Positions 22,993 to 30,910 of a DNA stretch of 48,339 nucleotides are shown one piece after another. Every line of letters begins with the position of its first letter. The stretch's first letter is position 1. The position numbers and the translations under genes are program-made. The notes beneath the pieces are model-generated. The model was not told the DNA's origin. It saw only the letters and a list, made by a program, of their open reading frames with translations, and searched no databases. The stretch spans positions 1 to 48,339 of the forward strand of contig VBEF01000032.1 in assembly GCA_005881275.1 (NCBI GenBank), written 5' to 3'. This DNA comes from Chloroflexota bacterium (GTDB lineage: Bacteria; Chloroflexota; Dormibacteria; Dormibacterales; Dormibacteraceae).

Positions 22993-23616
22993 TTATGAGA
23001 CGAGGGCCGAAGGCCGGGAGGGGGTAGCCGCACACTCCACTAACGCGGCAAGTCGGTCTTCGAGTTCCCCAAGGCCGACCTCCTTGATCTCGAGCGGCAA
23101 GCCCAGGTAGTCGGCGATCGCGGCGGCCCGTGCGGCCAGGCGCGGATTCGGAACCTGGCGCAGGTACAGGACCGCCTCGTAGTTTCCAAAAAGCATCGGC
23201 TTCAGCCCGGGTTCGCGATCGAGGCCCAGGCCGCGGACCACGGCCCGGTCGAAGTTGCGGACGAGCCAGTCGGTCAGGAAGAACGTCCCCGGCCGCTGGT
23301 CCGTGATCTCCCGGAACTGCTCCTCGCCCGCGTACATCTCGTAGCAGTGCGGTCCGCGCAGCCGTAGCGCACCAACCTCTTCTAGGAGCGGCTCCAACTT
23401 CCCGGTCGTGCCGCAATCGCCGTACACGACCACCAGCTTTTCGTAACGAGGACGAAGGGCATGCAGCTTCTCGCGCAGCTCGTCGACGATGCGCGACGGG
23501 TAGAGGTGAAGCAGGGCCGAGACTCCGTAGACATCGACGTCCCACTTGCGCCGGTCGACGATTTCCTTCACCTCGCGGCCCAGCGCGCCGCAGATGATCA
23601 GCGCGGTGCTGCTCAC
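22993..23616 (-). CDS. DUF1638 family protein in the corrinoid operon
   Basis: 207 residues. Begins TALIICGALGREVKEI and carries conserved-looking Cys and His in VVYGDCGTTGKLEPLL (C68) and RGPHCYEMYAGEEQF (H90, C91), then FFLTDWLVRNFDRAVVRGLGLD. DUF1638 proteins are found in methanogen and bacterial methylamine clusters without an assigned reaction; the fold looks alpha/beta. The Cys/His set could bind a metal or the cobalt centre during activation (inference). The start overlaps the activase stop by 4 nt, so it is translated right after the corrinoid activator. The C-terminal 25 residues look flexible. Confidence 0.88.
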   Translation of the reverse strand: MSSTALIICGALGREVKEIVDRRKWDVDVYGVSALLHLYPSRIVDELREKLHALRPRYEKLVVVYGDCGTTGKLEPLLEEVGALRLRGPHCYEMYAGEEQFREITDQRPGTFFLTDWLVRNFDRAVVRGLGLDREPGLKPMLFGNYEAVLYLRQVPNPRLAARAAAIADYLGLPLEIKEVGLGELEDRLAALVECAATPSRPSALVS

Positions 23617-25439
23617 GTGACCCTCTCGAGTTGGGGAAAGCCAAGCACCGAGATGAACGAATCGTTGAAGTCGGAGCGCCCGGACAGCTCGATGTATTCG
23701 ATGCGCGATGGCAGCTCGAACGCGACCTGACGCTCGCGGTACGAAAGCAGGGCGATCTTTGCGCCCTCGCCGGCGGAGTTACCCACGGCGATGATTCGAT
23801 CGACGTCGACAGGCGGCACCAGGCCGATGATCTTTGCGCTCTCCGGATTCAGGTATGACCCGAACGAGCCCCCGAGGAGTACTTCGTCCAGGTCATCCGC
23901 GCTCACGCCGAGTATGTCCATCAACACCTTGATCCCGGTCGCGATCGATCCCTTGGCGAACTGCAGCTCGCGGATATCGCGCTGGGTGAGGTAGACGCCG
24001 TCGGCGAGCAGGAAGGCTCTCATCCCGTCGACGTCGATCAGCCGGTCGCGAAGGGGATGGTCGGGCACGTCCTCGGGCTTCTTGAAACGCCCCGAGTAAT
24101 CGAGCAGGCCTGCCAGCAGCAGCTGCGCCACGGCGTCGACGAGGCCCGACCCGCAGATGCCCTCCGCGCGCATGTCGCCGCCGATGATCTGGAGCTCGAC
24201 TGTTTCCCCGAGCTGCACGCCTTCGATGGCTCCAACCGTCGCGCGCATGCCGCACTTGATCTGGCTGCCTTCGAACGCGGGCCCTGCCGGTGCCGCGGTC
24301 GCGAGCGCGCGCTGCGCGCTGCCCAGCACGATCTCGCCGTTGGTGCCCACGTCGACGAAGACACGGAGGCGGTCTTCGCGTACGACGCCCGTCGCGAGCA
24401 CGCCGGCCACGATGTCGGCGCCGACATACGCGCCCAGCGCGGGCAGCGTCTGGATATAGCCGTGCGGATGAATCTGCAGCCCGACCTCGCCCGCCTCGAC
24501 CATGAGCTGGTCCATGAAGGCGGGAGTGAACGGCGCCATCGCAAGCGGAGTCGGATCGATACCGAAGAGGAGGTGAAGCATCGTGACGTTGCCGACGACC
24601 ACGGCCTCGTATGTCTGTTCGGGCGTCACGCCGGTCTCGCGGTAGAGCTCGGCGAGGATCGAATTCATGGTTGCGATCACCGCGGCCTGGAGTTCCTGGA
24701 TCGCCTCCCGCCCCGCCATGCCGTGGCTGATGCGCGAGATCACGTCGGCGCCAAAGGGGGCCTGGCCGTTGAGCGTCGAGAGCACTGACGCCGCCATGCC
24801 CGTGCGGAGGTTCATCAGCGTCCCGACGAGGGTGGTCGTGCCAACGTCGAACGCGACTCCATAGCAATCGCCGGTTGTATCGCCCGGCTCGACCGCGACG
24901 AGCTGCTCGCCTGAGAGGACGGCCGTGACGCGAAAGCCAGCCTCGCGAAAGACCGATGGGAGTGTGCGCAGGACCGATACGCCGGCCACCATGCCGTGCC
25001 CCTCTGCGGTCAGCGCATCCTTGAGCCGCGCGACATCGCTGCGCTGGTCCTCCATCGACGGCTCGGCGAGCTCGAGGTAGACCTTTCGGACGTTCGGGTC
25101 GAGGATGACCAGCCGCCCCAGCCCCATGGTCGCCGCTTTCGGGACGCGCAGCAGCTGCGGCACCTCGCACGTCATGTCCTCGTACACGTGCGCCTGGCAC
25201 GAGAGGCGCCAACCCTCCGCGAGCTCCGCCGGACGCAGCTGGCGGTGATCCGCAGTCTCGGCGTCCTGCCTTCCCGTGATGACCCGAACCTTGCACTTGC
25301 CGCAGGTCCCCCGCCCGCCGCACGTCGAGTCGATGGGGAGGCCGATCCAGTGCGCCGCGCTGAACAGCGTGGTGCCGGACGGCACTCGCGTGGTGCGCTC
25401 AAAAGGCAGGTAGGTGACCTCGAGCTTGCGCTGGATCAC
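23613..25439 (-). CDS. Corrinoid activation protein (RACo-type, 2Fe-2S ferredoxin plus ASKHA ATPase, DUF4445)
   Basis: 608 residues from the GTG at 25439, which overlaps the upstream stop as GTGA; a start at 25481 is possible but would overlap by 46 nt. The N-terminal plant-type 2Fe-2S domain has C40, C46, C49 and C81 in STCGGRGTCGKC and LSCQAHV. A linker and the C-terminal actin-like ATPase follow: GVAFDVGTTTLVG (phosphate 1), VVVGNVTMLHLLFG, VFVDVGTNGEIVLG, GICGSGLVDAVAQLL and LLGGSFGSYLNP. These reductases use ATP to bring Co(II) back to Co(I) after accidental oxidation of a corrinoid protein. The client is almost surely the corrinoid protein encoded two genes upstream. An oxygen-tolerant electron donor is unknown. 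Confidence 0.94.
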   Translation of the reverse strand: MIQRKLEVTYLPFERTTRVPSGTTLFSAAHWIGLPIDSTCGGRGTCGKCKVRVITGRQDAETADHRQLRPAELAEGWRLSCQAHVYEDMTCEVPQLLRVPKAATMGLGRLVILDPNVRKVYLELAEPSMEDQRSDVARLKDALTAEGHGMVAGVSVLRTLPSVFREAGFRVTAVLSGEQLVAVEPGDTTGDCYGVAFDVGTTTLVGTLMNLRTGMAASVLSTLNGQAPFGADVISRISHGMAGREAIQELQAAVIATMNSILAELYRETGVTPEQTYEAVVVGNVTMLHLLFGIDPTPLAMAPFTPAFMDQLMVEAGEVGLQIHPHGYIQTLPALGAYVGADIVAGVLATGVVREDRLRVFVDVGTNGEIVLGSAQRALATAAPAGPAFEGSQIKCGMRATVGAIEGVQLGETVELQIIGGDMRAEGICGSGLVDAVAQLLLAGLLDYSGRFKKPEDVPDHPLRDRLIDVDGMRAFLLADGVYLTQRDIRELQFAKGSIATGIKVLMDILGVSADDLDEVLLGGSFGSYLNPESAKIIGLVPPVDVDRIIAVGNSAGEGAKIALLSYRERQVAFELPSRIEYIELSGRSDFNDSFISVLGFPQLERVT

Positions 25440-26296
25440 TGGCCGGCTCGGGCGAGATCCGCTCGGTACGTCGAGATCCATCGCATCGCGTACTCGTCAT
25501 GTCCTAGGAGAAGGTCCCCGGCCAGCACCGCACGTCTGATCTGAGGCTCGAGCGGGTTGGTGATCGCGCATGTCAGGCCGGCATGCATCGCCAGGGGAAG
25601 AAACGCCGCGTTGACCGCCGCGCGGTCGGGCAGCCCGAACGAAACGTTGGATGCGCCGCACGTCATGTTGTTGCCGAGCTCGTCACGGATGAGCCGCATG
25701 GTCTCGAGCGTGATCAGGCCGCACGTCGGGTCCGCCGCGACAGTCATCGCGATGGGGTCGATGATCACGTCCTCCTGCGGGATGCCGTGGTCGGCCGCGC
25801 GTTCGATGATCCGGCGCGCGAGCGCAAGCCGCTCCGAGGGCACCATCGTGATGCCGGTCTCGTCGTTGGCCATCCCGATCACCGCGGCGCCGTGCTTTTT
25901 GACCAGCGGAAGGATGCGCTCCATTCGCTCCTCCTCCGCGGTGACCGAGTTGACGAGCGCTTTCCCCTGGTACGCGCTGAGTCCCGCCTCGAGCGCCTCG
26001 ATGATCGACGAGTCGATGCAGATGGGCAGGTTTGTCACGTCCATCACGGCCTTGATCGCCGCGACAAGAAGCGCGGGTTCGTCGACGGCCGGGATGCCGG
26101 CGTTCACGTCGAGCATGTGGGCGCCCGCTCCGGCCTGCGCCTCCGCGTCCGAGCGAACGCGGTCCATGATGCCTTGCTTCATCTCGGCGGCGAGCACCTT
26201 GCGCCCGGTCGGGTTGATGCGCTCGCCGACGATCACGAATGGGCTGTCGCCCGAGATGACCACCTCGCGACCTCGCGAGAAGAGACGGGTTTCCAC
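25436..26296 (-). CDS. Methyltetrahydrofolate:corrinoid protein methyltransferase (MtgA/AcsE/MtvA family)
   Basis: 286 residues, a single pterin-binding TIM barrel: FVIVGERINPTGRK at the start (pterin-binding Asn), GAHMLDVNAG, PICIDSS, KALVNSVTAEEERM, GAAVIGMANDETG, IIDPIAMTVAAD and CGASNVSFGLPDRAAVNAAFL. This is the domain of AcsE, MtgA and the MetH folate module. In the demethylating direction it takes the methyl group from Co(III) on the corrinoid protein and gives it to tetrahydrofolate, yielding 5-methyl-THF for MetF (33605). The GTG start at 26296 shares one base with the corrinoid protein stop (TAGTG), so stoichiometric expression is expected. Confidence 0.93.
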   Translation of the reverse strand: METRLFSRGREVVISGDSPFVIVGERINPTGRKVLAAEMKQGIMDRVRSDAEAQAGAGAHMLDVNAGIPAVDEPALLVAAIKAVMDVTNLPICIDSSIIEALEAGLSAYQGKALVNSVTAEEERMERILPLVKKHGAAVIGMANDETGITMVPSERLALARRIIERAADHGIPQEDVIIDPIAMTVAADPTCGLITLETMRLIRDELGNNMTCGASNVSFGLPDRAAVNAAFLPLAMHAGLTCAITNPLEPQIRRAVLAGDLLLGHDEYAMRWISTYRADLARAGQ

Positions 26297-27018
26297 TAAC
26301 CCTTGCGGAGGGTCTCGTCGATCTTCATCACGGCCTGCTCGAGCGCCTGCGCGCCCTGCGAACTGCCACTTCGATCGCCGACCAGCTCCTTGGCCATCCG
26401 CGTCGCCATCGAGGCGTCCGGCGCGTAGCTGTCCGCTCCGACGTGCCTCGCGTATTCCTGGGTCACCGGCGCTCCGCCGACGGCGATGTGGACCTTGTCG
26501 CGCAATCCCGCCTTGGTGAGGGCGTCGATGTTGGCCTTGAACATCGGCATGGTCGTGGTGAGGAAGGCCGAGAAGCCGACGATGTCCGGCTCGTGTTGCT
26601 TGACCGCGTCGACGAACTTTTCGGGCGGGGTGTTCACGCCCAGGTCGAACACCTCGAATCCGGCGCCCTCGAGCATGATCACGCAGAGGTTCTTGCCGAT
26701 GTCGTGGATGTCGCCCTTCACCGTTCCGATCACGTAGCGGCCGACCGGCTTGGCTCCGGTCTCGGCGATCAGGGGCCGCAGGATCACCAGCGCGCCTTGC
26801 ATCGCGCGGGCGGCGATCAGCATCTCGGGAACGAAGAAGTCGCCCTTTTCGAAGCGCCGGCCTACCTCTTCCAGGGACGGGATGAGGGCCTTGAAGAGAA
26901 TGTCCATGGGGTCCATGCCGAGCTTCAGGCCCTCCTCCGTGAGGGCTTTCACCTCGGGCGCGTGGCCGTTGAGCGTGTGCTCGAAAAGCTCGGCGCGGAT
27001 CTCTTCTTCGCGGCTCAT
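26296..27018 (-). CDS. Corrinoid protein (MtgC/MtbC-like, B12-binding)
   Basis: 240 residues, about 30 longer at the C terminus than usual (SGSSQGAQALEQAVMKIDETLRKG, a charged helix). The N-terminal helical cap domain (about 1-88) ends with FFVPEMLIAARAMQGAL, and the Rossmann cobalamin domain carries the base-off/His-on motif GDIHDIGKN (D103, H105, G108). SAFLTTTMPMF and VHIAVGGAPVTQEYARHVGADSYAPDA complete it. It carries the methyl group between the MttB-family enzyme (20330) and the THF methyltransferase that follows. First gene of the six-gene minus-strand operon, divergent from iclR across 95 bp. The partner methyltransferase is encoded on the other strand 5 kb away, facing this operon. 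Confidence 0.95.
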   Translation of the reverse strand: MSREEEIRAELFEHTLNGHAPEVKALTEEGLKLGMDPMDILFKALIPSLEEVGRRFEKGDFFVPEMLIAARAMQGALVILRPLIAETGAKPVGRYVIGTVKGDIHDIGKNLCVIMLEGAGFEVFDLGVNTPPEKFVDAVKQHEPDIVGFSAFLTTTMPMFKANIDALTKAGLRDKVHIAVGGAPVTQEYARHVGADSYAPDASMATRMAKELVGDRSGSSQGAQALEQAVMKIDETLRKG

Positions 27019-27088
27019 GTGTGGCGGCTCATGTGTTGCGCATCGCCCAACAGATGCTCAGAGCTCAACAGTTTACGTGGCGGCAGGG

Positions 27089-27121
27089 TTACCCGCAACG
27101 GTAATGTTGCGTAATGAGCAA
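27089..27121. promoter_or_regulatory. Candidate IclR operator in the corrinoid operon / iclR divergent region
   Basis: Overlapping inverted repeats lie just before the iclR start: TTACC-CGCAAC-GGTAA (27089-27104), and GCAAC / GTTGC / GCAAC (27095-27099, 27106-27110, 27117-27121), which forms two palindromes sharing the central arm. The element sits in the 95 bp between the corrinoid operon (start 27018) and iclR (start 27114) and reaches into the iclR start codon. That position suits autoregulation and control of the divergent operon. A further GTTG/CAAC pair is seen around 27036-27052. No clear -10/-35 was assigned. Confidence 0.5.
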
Positions 27122-27902
27122 CGAGGCGCCCCGCGAGATCGCGGTCCGCTCGGTCGAGCGTGCGATCTCGATCCTCGACCTTCTCGCGGTGGGCGGCTGG
27201 CGCACGGGGGCGGACATCGCCCGCGAGCTCCGCGTCCACCGCTCGACCGCCCTGCGCCTGCTCGGCACGCTGGAGCGGCATTCGCTGGTGGAGCGCGACC
27301 AGCGGACGGCCCGGTACCGCCTCGGACGGCGCCTCCCACAGCTGGCCAGCGTTGTCACGGGGGAGTTCGACCTTCGGTACGTCGCGCGGCCCGTCTGCGA
27401 GCAACTCGCCGGGGCCGCGGGGGAGACCGTCACCCTGGACGTCCTGGTCGGCGACGTGATCGTCCCGATCGAGCAGGCCACGGGATCGACATCGGTCGTG
27501 AGCGTCAACTGGCTTGGACGGCGGACGCCGGTCCACTGCACCGCCAGCGGCAAGGCGATACTCGCCTTCGGTCCCGCGGCGGTCCGCGAGCGGCTGCTTG
27601 GCATGACTCTGGAGCAGGTGACCCCGCAGACCATCACGTCCCGAGCGGAGCTCGAAGCCCAGCTCGAAGCGGCGCTCGCATCAGGCGTGGCCCATACGCA
27701 CGAAGAGCTGGAGGTTGGGCTGGACGCAATCGCGGCTCCGGTCTTTGGGGCGGATGGCGAGATCGTGGCCGCCCTCGACCTCTCCGGCCCATCCCACCGG
27801 CTGCGAGCTGGAAGCCGGCCGGACCTCGATCGCCTGACCCGCGAGGGCGCGGCTGACATATCGCGCCGGCTCGGCTATCGCGCGAGACGGTCTGAAAGCT
27901 AG
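27114..27902 (+). CDS. IclR family transcriptional regulator
   Basis: 262 residues, normal length. N-terminal winged helix-turn-helix: VRSVERAISILDLLA, GADIARELRVHRSTALRLLGTLERHSLVERD, then the wing YRLGRRLPQL. The C-terminal effector domain shows ETVTLDVLVGDVIVPIEQATG, RRTPVHCTASGKAILAF (the IclR signature), GVAHTHEELEVGLDAIAAPVF and VAALDLSGPSHRL. Such proteins bind a small catabolic metabolite and control adjacent operons. Divergent from the corrinoid operon and followed after 145 bp by an ABC importer operon, it may regulate both in response to the imported amine or a breakdown product. The ATG at 27114 has no good Shine-Dalgarno. Confidence 0.92.
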   Translation: MSNEAPREIAVRSVERAISILDLLAVGGWRTGADIARELRVHRSTALRLLGTLERHSLVERDQRTARYRLGRRLPQLASVVTGEFDLRYVARPVCEQLAGAAGETVTLDVLVGDVIVPIEQATGSTSVVSVNWLGRRTPVHCTASGKAILAFGPAAVRERLLGMTLEQVTPQTITSRAELEAQLEAALASGVAHTHEELEVGLDAIAAPVFGADGEIVAALDLSGPSHRLRAGSRPDLDRLTREGAADISRRLGYRARRSES

Positions 27903-27961
27903 CCGACAGACCGGCTTAACCGGCGCCTAACTGAAATCAACGACCCGCAGTGGGCGTGTCC

Positions 27962-28019
27962 TTGCAACATCGGCGGACGGCAGCCATGATTGCCCTGCCT
28001 ATCTGGTTGGAAAGCAACC
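27962..28019 (+). promoter_or_regulatory. Possible promoter and hairpin before the PotD-like gene
   Basis: TTGCAA (27962-27967) and CATGAT (27985-27990) are separated by 17 bp and fit a weak sigma-70 promoter. About 15 bp later is a small inverted repeat GGTTG-GAAAG-CAACC (28005-28019), which could be an operator or 5' leader hairpin. The coding start at 28048 is preceded by AGGGG. The rest of the 145 bp gap after iclR shows nothing else recognised. Confidence 0.3.
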
Positions 28020-28047
28020 GGGGCCGTATTCAGAGGGGAAACGAAGC

Positions 28048-29172
28048 ATGAAGTTGGGTAGTTTGACGCGCCATCTCGGCGTCGCCGCGCTGGCATGGCT
28101 CCTCGTCGCGGCGTGTGGCGGCTCATCCGGGGGAGGGTCAGCGTCCTGCAGCGCATCGGCCGTCAAGACTGCGACATCGGCCTCCGCCTGCGGCGGGCTG
28201 GACGCCCTGACCGCGGCGGCCAAAGCCGAGGGCAAGCTGAACGTCATCGCATTGCCCCGCGACTGGGCGAACTACGGCGCCATCCTGGACGCCTTTGCCG
28301 CCAAATACGGCATCACGATCACCTCGGACAACCCTGATGGCAGCAGCCAGAATGAGGTCGACGCCGTCAAGCAGCTGAGCACCACGAGCCGGGCCCCGGA
28401 CGTGCTGGACGTCGGCATGGCGGTGGCGCTGGCCAATACGAACCTTTTCGCGCCGTACAAGGTCGCCACCTGGGGGGACATCCTGGACACCCAGAAGGAA
28501 TCGACCGGGCTGTGGTTTCAGGACTACGGCGGTTTTATGTCGATCGGCTATGACTCGGCCAAGGTGCCAACCATCACCTCGATCGACGACCTCAAGGGAG
28601 CGGCCTTCAAGGGCAAGGTCGCGTTGAACGGAAACCCGAAGCAGGCCAACGCCGCCTTGAACGGCGTGATGATGGCCAGCATCGCCAATGGCGGATCGCT
28701 CGACGACATCTCCAAAGGCGTGAGCTTTTTCAAAGACCTGAAGAAAGCGGGCACGTTCGTTCCGGTGCAGGCGACCACCGCGACCGTGAAGAATGGCACG
28801 ACCCCGGTCGTGTTCGACTGGGACTACCTCTCCGCCGCGCACGGCAAGGACGTGCCGACGTGGAAGGTTTTCGTGCCGAGCAGCGCGATCCTCGGCGGCT
28901 ACTACGCGCAGGCGATCAACAAGAACGCTCCTCACCCCGCGGCGGCGCGTCTGTGGGAGGAGTACCTCTACTCCGACGAAGGCCAGAACCTCTGGCTGAA
29001 GGGGCTGGCTCGGCCCGTGCGCCAGGCGGCCATGGAGAAGTCCGGAAAGATCGACAAGACCGCGGCGGCCGCGCTGCCTCCGGTCAACGGAACGCCCAAG
29101 TTCATGAGCGACGCCCAGGCCACCAAGGCGAAGGACTACCTCGTCGCCAACTGGGACGCGGCGATCGCTTGA
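28048..29172 (+). CDS. ABC transporter substrate-binding lipoprotein (PotD/Fbp-like)
   Basis: 374 residues. Lipoprotein signal LAWLLVAACGG, then a Gly/Ser linker. The body is a type II binding protein: LNVIALPRDWANYGAILDAFAAKYGITIT, APDVLDVGMAVALANTN, LWFQDYGGFMSIGYDSAKVP, GKVALNGNPKQANAALNGVMMAS, VVFDWDYLSAAHGK, and a closing HPAAARLWEEYLYSDEGQNLWLKGLARPV. Relatives bind polyamines, ferric ion, thiamine or phosphonates. The ligand is not readable here, but location between the IclR gene and C1 genes makes a methylated amine or related nitrogen compound likely. First gene of an operon with two permeases and an ATPase. Confidence 0.9.
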   Translation: MKLGSLTRHLGVAALAWLLVAACGGSSGGGSASCSASAVKTATSASACGGLDALTAAAKAEGKLNVIALPRDWANYGAILDAFAAKYGITITSDNPDGSSQNEVDAVKQLSTTSRAPDVLDVGMAVALANTNLFAPYKVATWGDILDTQKESTGLWFQDYGGFMSIGYDSAKVPTITSIDDLKGAAFKGKVALNGNPKQANAALNGVMMASIANGGSLDDISKGVSFFKDLKKAGTFVPVQATTATVKNGTTPVVFDWDYLSAAHGKDVPTWKVFVPSSAILGGYYAQAINKNAPHPAAARLWEEYLYSDEGQNLWLKGLARPVRQAAMEKSGKIDKTAAAALPPVNGTPKFMSDAQATKAKDYLVANWDAAIA

Positions 29173-30071
29173 TAGCCGCCGGCAACCCGGCTGTAGCCAC
29201 CAACGTCGGCCGCCCGCTCGCGGGCGGCCGGCGCTTTTCGCTTGATTGGATCGGCGTCGTCCCGTTTCTGGCTTACGCGGGTCTGTTCCTGCTCCTGCCG
29301 TCGACGATCATCGCCCTCGGCGCGTTCGTCAACGCCGATGGGGCCTTCACGCTCGAGAACTACCAGCACCTGTCGCGCTCGTACGTGGTCAAGTCGACGG
29401 TCGACACCACCGTGATCTCGGCCGTCACCGCTGTTGCCGGTGCGATACTCGGCGCGCTCCTGTCTTACGCGATCGTCATGGGCAGTCCGAACGGCGTCCT
29501 GCGGCGGCTGGTCGTCTCGGCGTCGGGAGTGCTGGCCCAGTTCGGCGGCGTCACGCTCGCCTTCGCTTTCATAGCAAGCATCGGCCCCGCGGGTTTCGTT
29601 TACCTGTTTGCCCAGGCGCATGGTTTCGATTACTACACACACGGCATCTGGTTGTTTGAACGTACCGGCCTCGGTCTCGTCTACCTCTATTTTCAAATCC
29701 CGCTGATGGTCCTCGTCTTCCTGCCGGCTCTCGACGGGATCAAGCCTCAGTGGCGCGAAGCCACGGAGAGCCTCGGCGGAAACACATGGCACTACTGGCG
29801 GCATGTGGCGGGTCCACTCCTTTTTCCCGCCTTTCTCGGCGCGACGCTCCTGCTCTTCGCCAACGCCTTTTCCGCCTACGCGACGGCGAATGCGCTGATC
29901 AACCAGGGCCAGCCGATGCTCTCGCAGCAGATCGGCGGCGCGTTGAGCAGCGAGGTGGGGGCGTTCGAGCCCGGATTCGCCAAGGCGATCGCGGTCGAGA
30001 TGATCGTGATCGTCACCCTGGTCACGGTGCTGTACTCGCTGCTGCAGCGCAGGACGTCCCGATGGCTGTAG
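29169..30071 (+). CDS. ABC transporter permease (PotB-like)
   Basis: 300 residues from a TTG at 29169 that overlaps the binding-protein stop (TTGA); the frame is open further upstream within that gene but would be antisense-free nonsense there. Six predicted helices, beginning FLAYAGLFLLLPSTIIALGAFV, with the periplasmic segment GAFTLENYQHL typical of PotB/CysT-type subunits and the EAA-type loop LGGNTWHYWRHVAGPLLFPAFLGA. It ends in a basic tail QRRTSRWL. Pairs with the second permease starting 10 nt before its end. Confidence 0.87.
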   Translation: MIAAGNPAVATNVGRPLAGGRRFSLDWIGVVPFLAYAGLFLLLPSTIIALGAFVNADGAFTLENYQHLSRSYVVKSTVDTTVISAVTAVAGAILGALLSYAIVMGSPNGVLRRLVVSASGVLAQFGGVTLAFAFIASIGPAGFVYLFAQAHGFDYYTHGIWLFERTGLGLVYLYFQIPLMVLVFLPALDGIKPQWREATESLGGNTWHYWRHVAGPLLFPAFLGATLLLFANAFSAYATANALINQGQPMLSQQIGGALSSEVGAFEPGFAKAIAVEMIVIVTLVTVLYSLLQRRTSRWL

Positions 30072-30910
30072 CGGCCAGAAGCATCCACGGCACGCGCCGG
30101 CTCAAGCTCCAGGTGTTCCGGACAGTCGTATTCGTCGCAGCGGCGGTGTTCTTCCTGGTGCCCATCGGCGCGATGGTCGAGTTCTCCACCCGGGGCAACT
30201 CAGGTCAGCGGACGCTCGAGTACTGGAAGGAGATCTTGGCCTATCCCGACATGGTCCAGGCCATCGTCGCTTCGCTCGAGCTCGCCGCGATCACCTCGGT
30301 GGTGATGCTGGTGCTGCTCGTGCCGACCATGGTGTGGGTGAGGCTCAAGCTGCCTCGACTGAGCCGAATCGTCGAATTCGTCTGCCTGCTTCCTCTGACG
30401 ATTCCGGCAATCGTCCTGGTCGTGGGGCTTTTCCCCATGTACATCTGGCTGGGCACCAACGTCAGCGATTCGATCCTGACGCTCGCCCTCGCTTACGTCG
30501 TCCTGGTCCTTCCTTACTGCTACCGGGCGCTCGACGCGGGCCTGGGCGGGATCGACGTCAAGACCCTGTCCGAAGCGGCGCGCAGCCTTGGCGCCAACTG
30601 GCTGGACGTGATGTGGAGGATCATCGTGCCCAACATCTCGAACGCAATCCTGAATGCGACGCTGCTCTCCGTGGCGCTCGTCCTGGGCGAGTACACGATC
30701 GCCAACAACCTTCTCTACAACAACCTGCAGGTCGAGCTCGTCCACCTCGGCCGCGCCAACGCCGGCGTGTCGATCGCGGTGGCTGTCGCGTCGTTGCTCT
30801 TCGCCTTCGTCCTTCTGGTGGTCCTCGCCTTCATCGGCGCCCGTCCGCGCCGCATGCATCGCGACCCCGTCGCCATGCTGGCGAGCCCCGCGGTCTCGTC
30901 GCAGAAATGA
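30062..30910 (+). CDS. ABC transporter permease (PotC-like)
   Basis: 282 residues from the ATG at 30062, overlapping the first permease by 10 nt. Six helices, starting FRTVVFVAAAVFFLVPIGAMVEFS, with YWKEILAYPDMVQAIVASLELAAITS and the coupling loop LSEAARSLGANWLDVMWRIIVPNISNAI, a good match to PotC/ABC permease EAA loops. LGEYTIANNLLYNNLQVELV is the common late motif of polyamine/iron-type permeases. Its stop overlaps the ATPase start (ATGA). Second half of the importer channel. Confidence 0.88.
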   Translation: MAVAARSIHGTRRLKLQVFRTVVFVAAAVFFLVPIGAMVEFSTRGNSGQRTLEYWKEILAYPDMVQAIVASLELAAITSVVMLVLLVPTMVWVRLKLPRLSRIVEFVCLLPLTIPAIVLVVGLFPMYIWLGTNVSDSILTLALAYVVLVLPYCYRALDAGLGGIDVKTLSEAARSLGANWLDVMWRIIVPNISNAILNATLLSVALVLGEYTIANNLLYNNLQVELVHLGRANAGVSIAVAVASLLFAFVLLVVLAFIGARPRRMHRDPVAMLASPAVSSQK

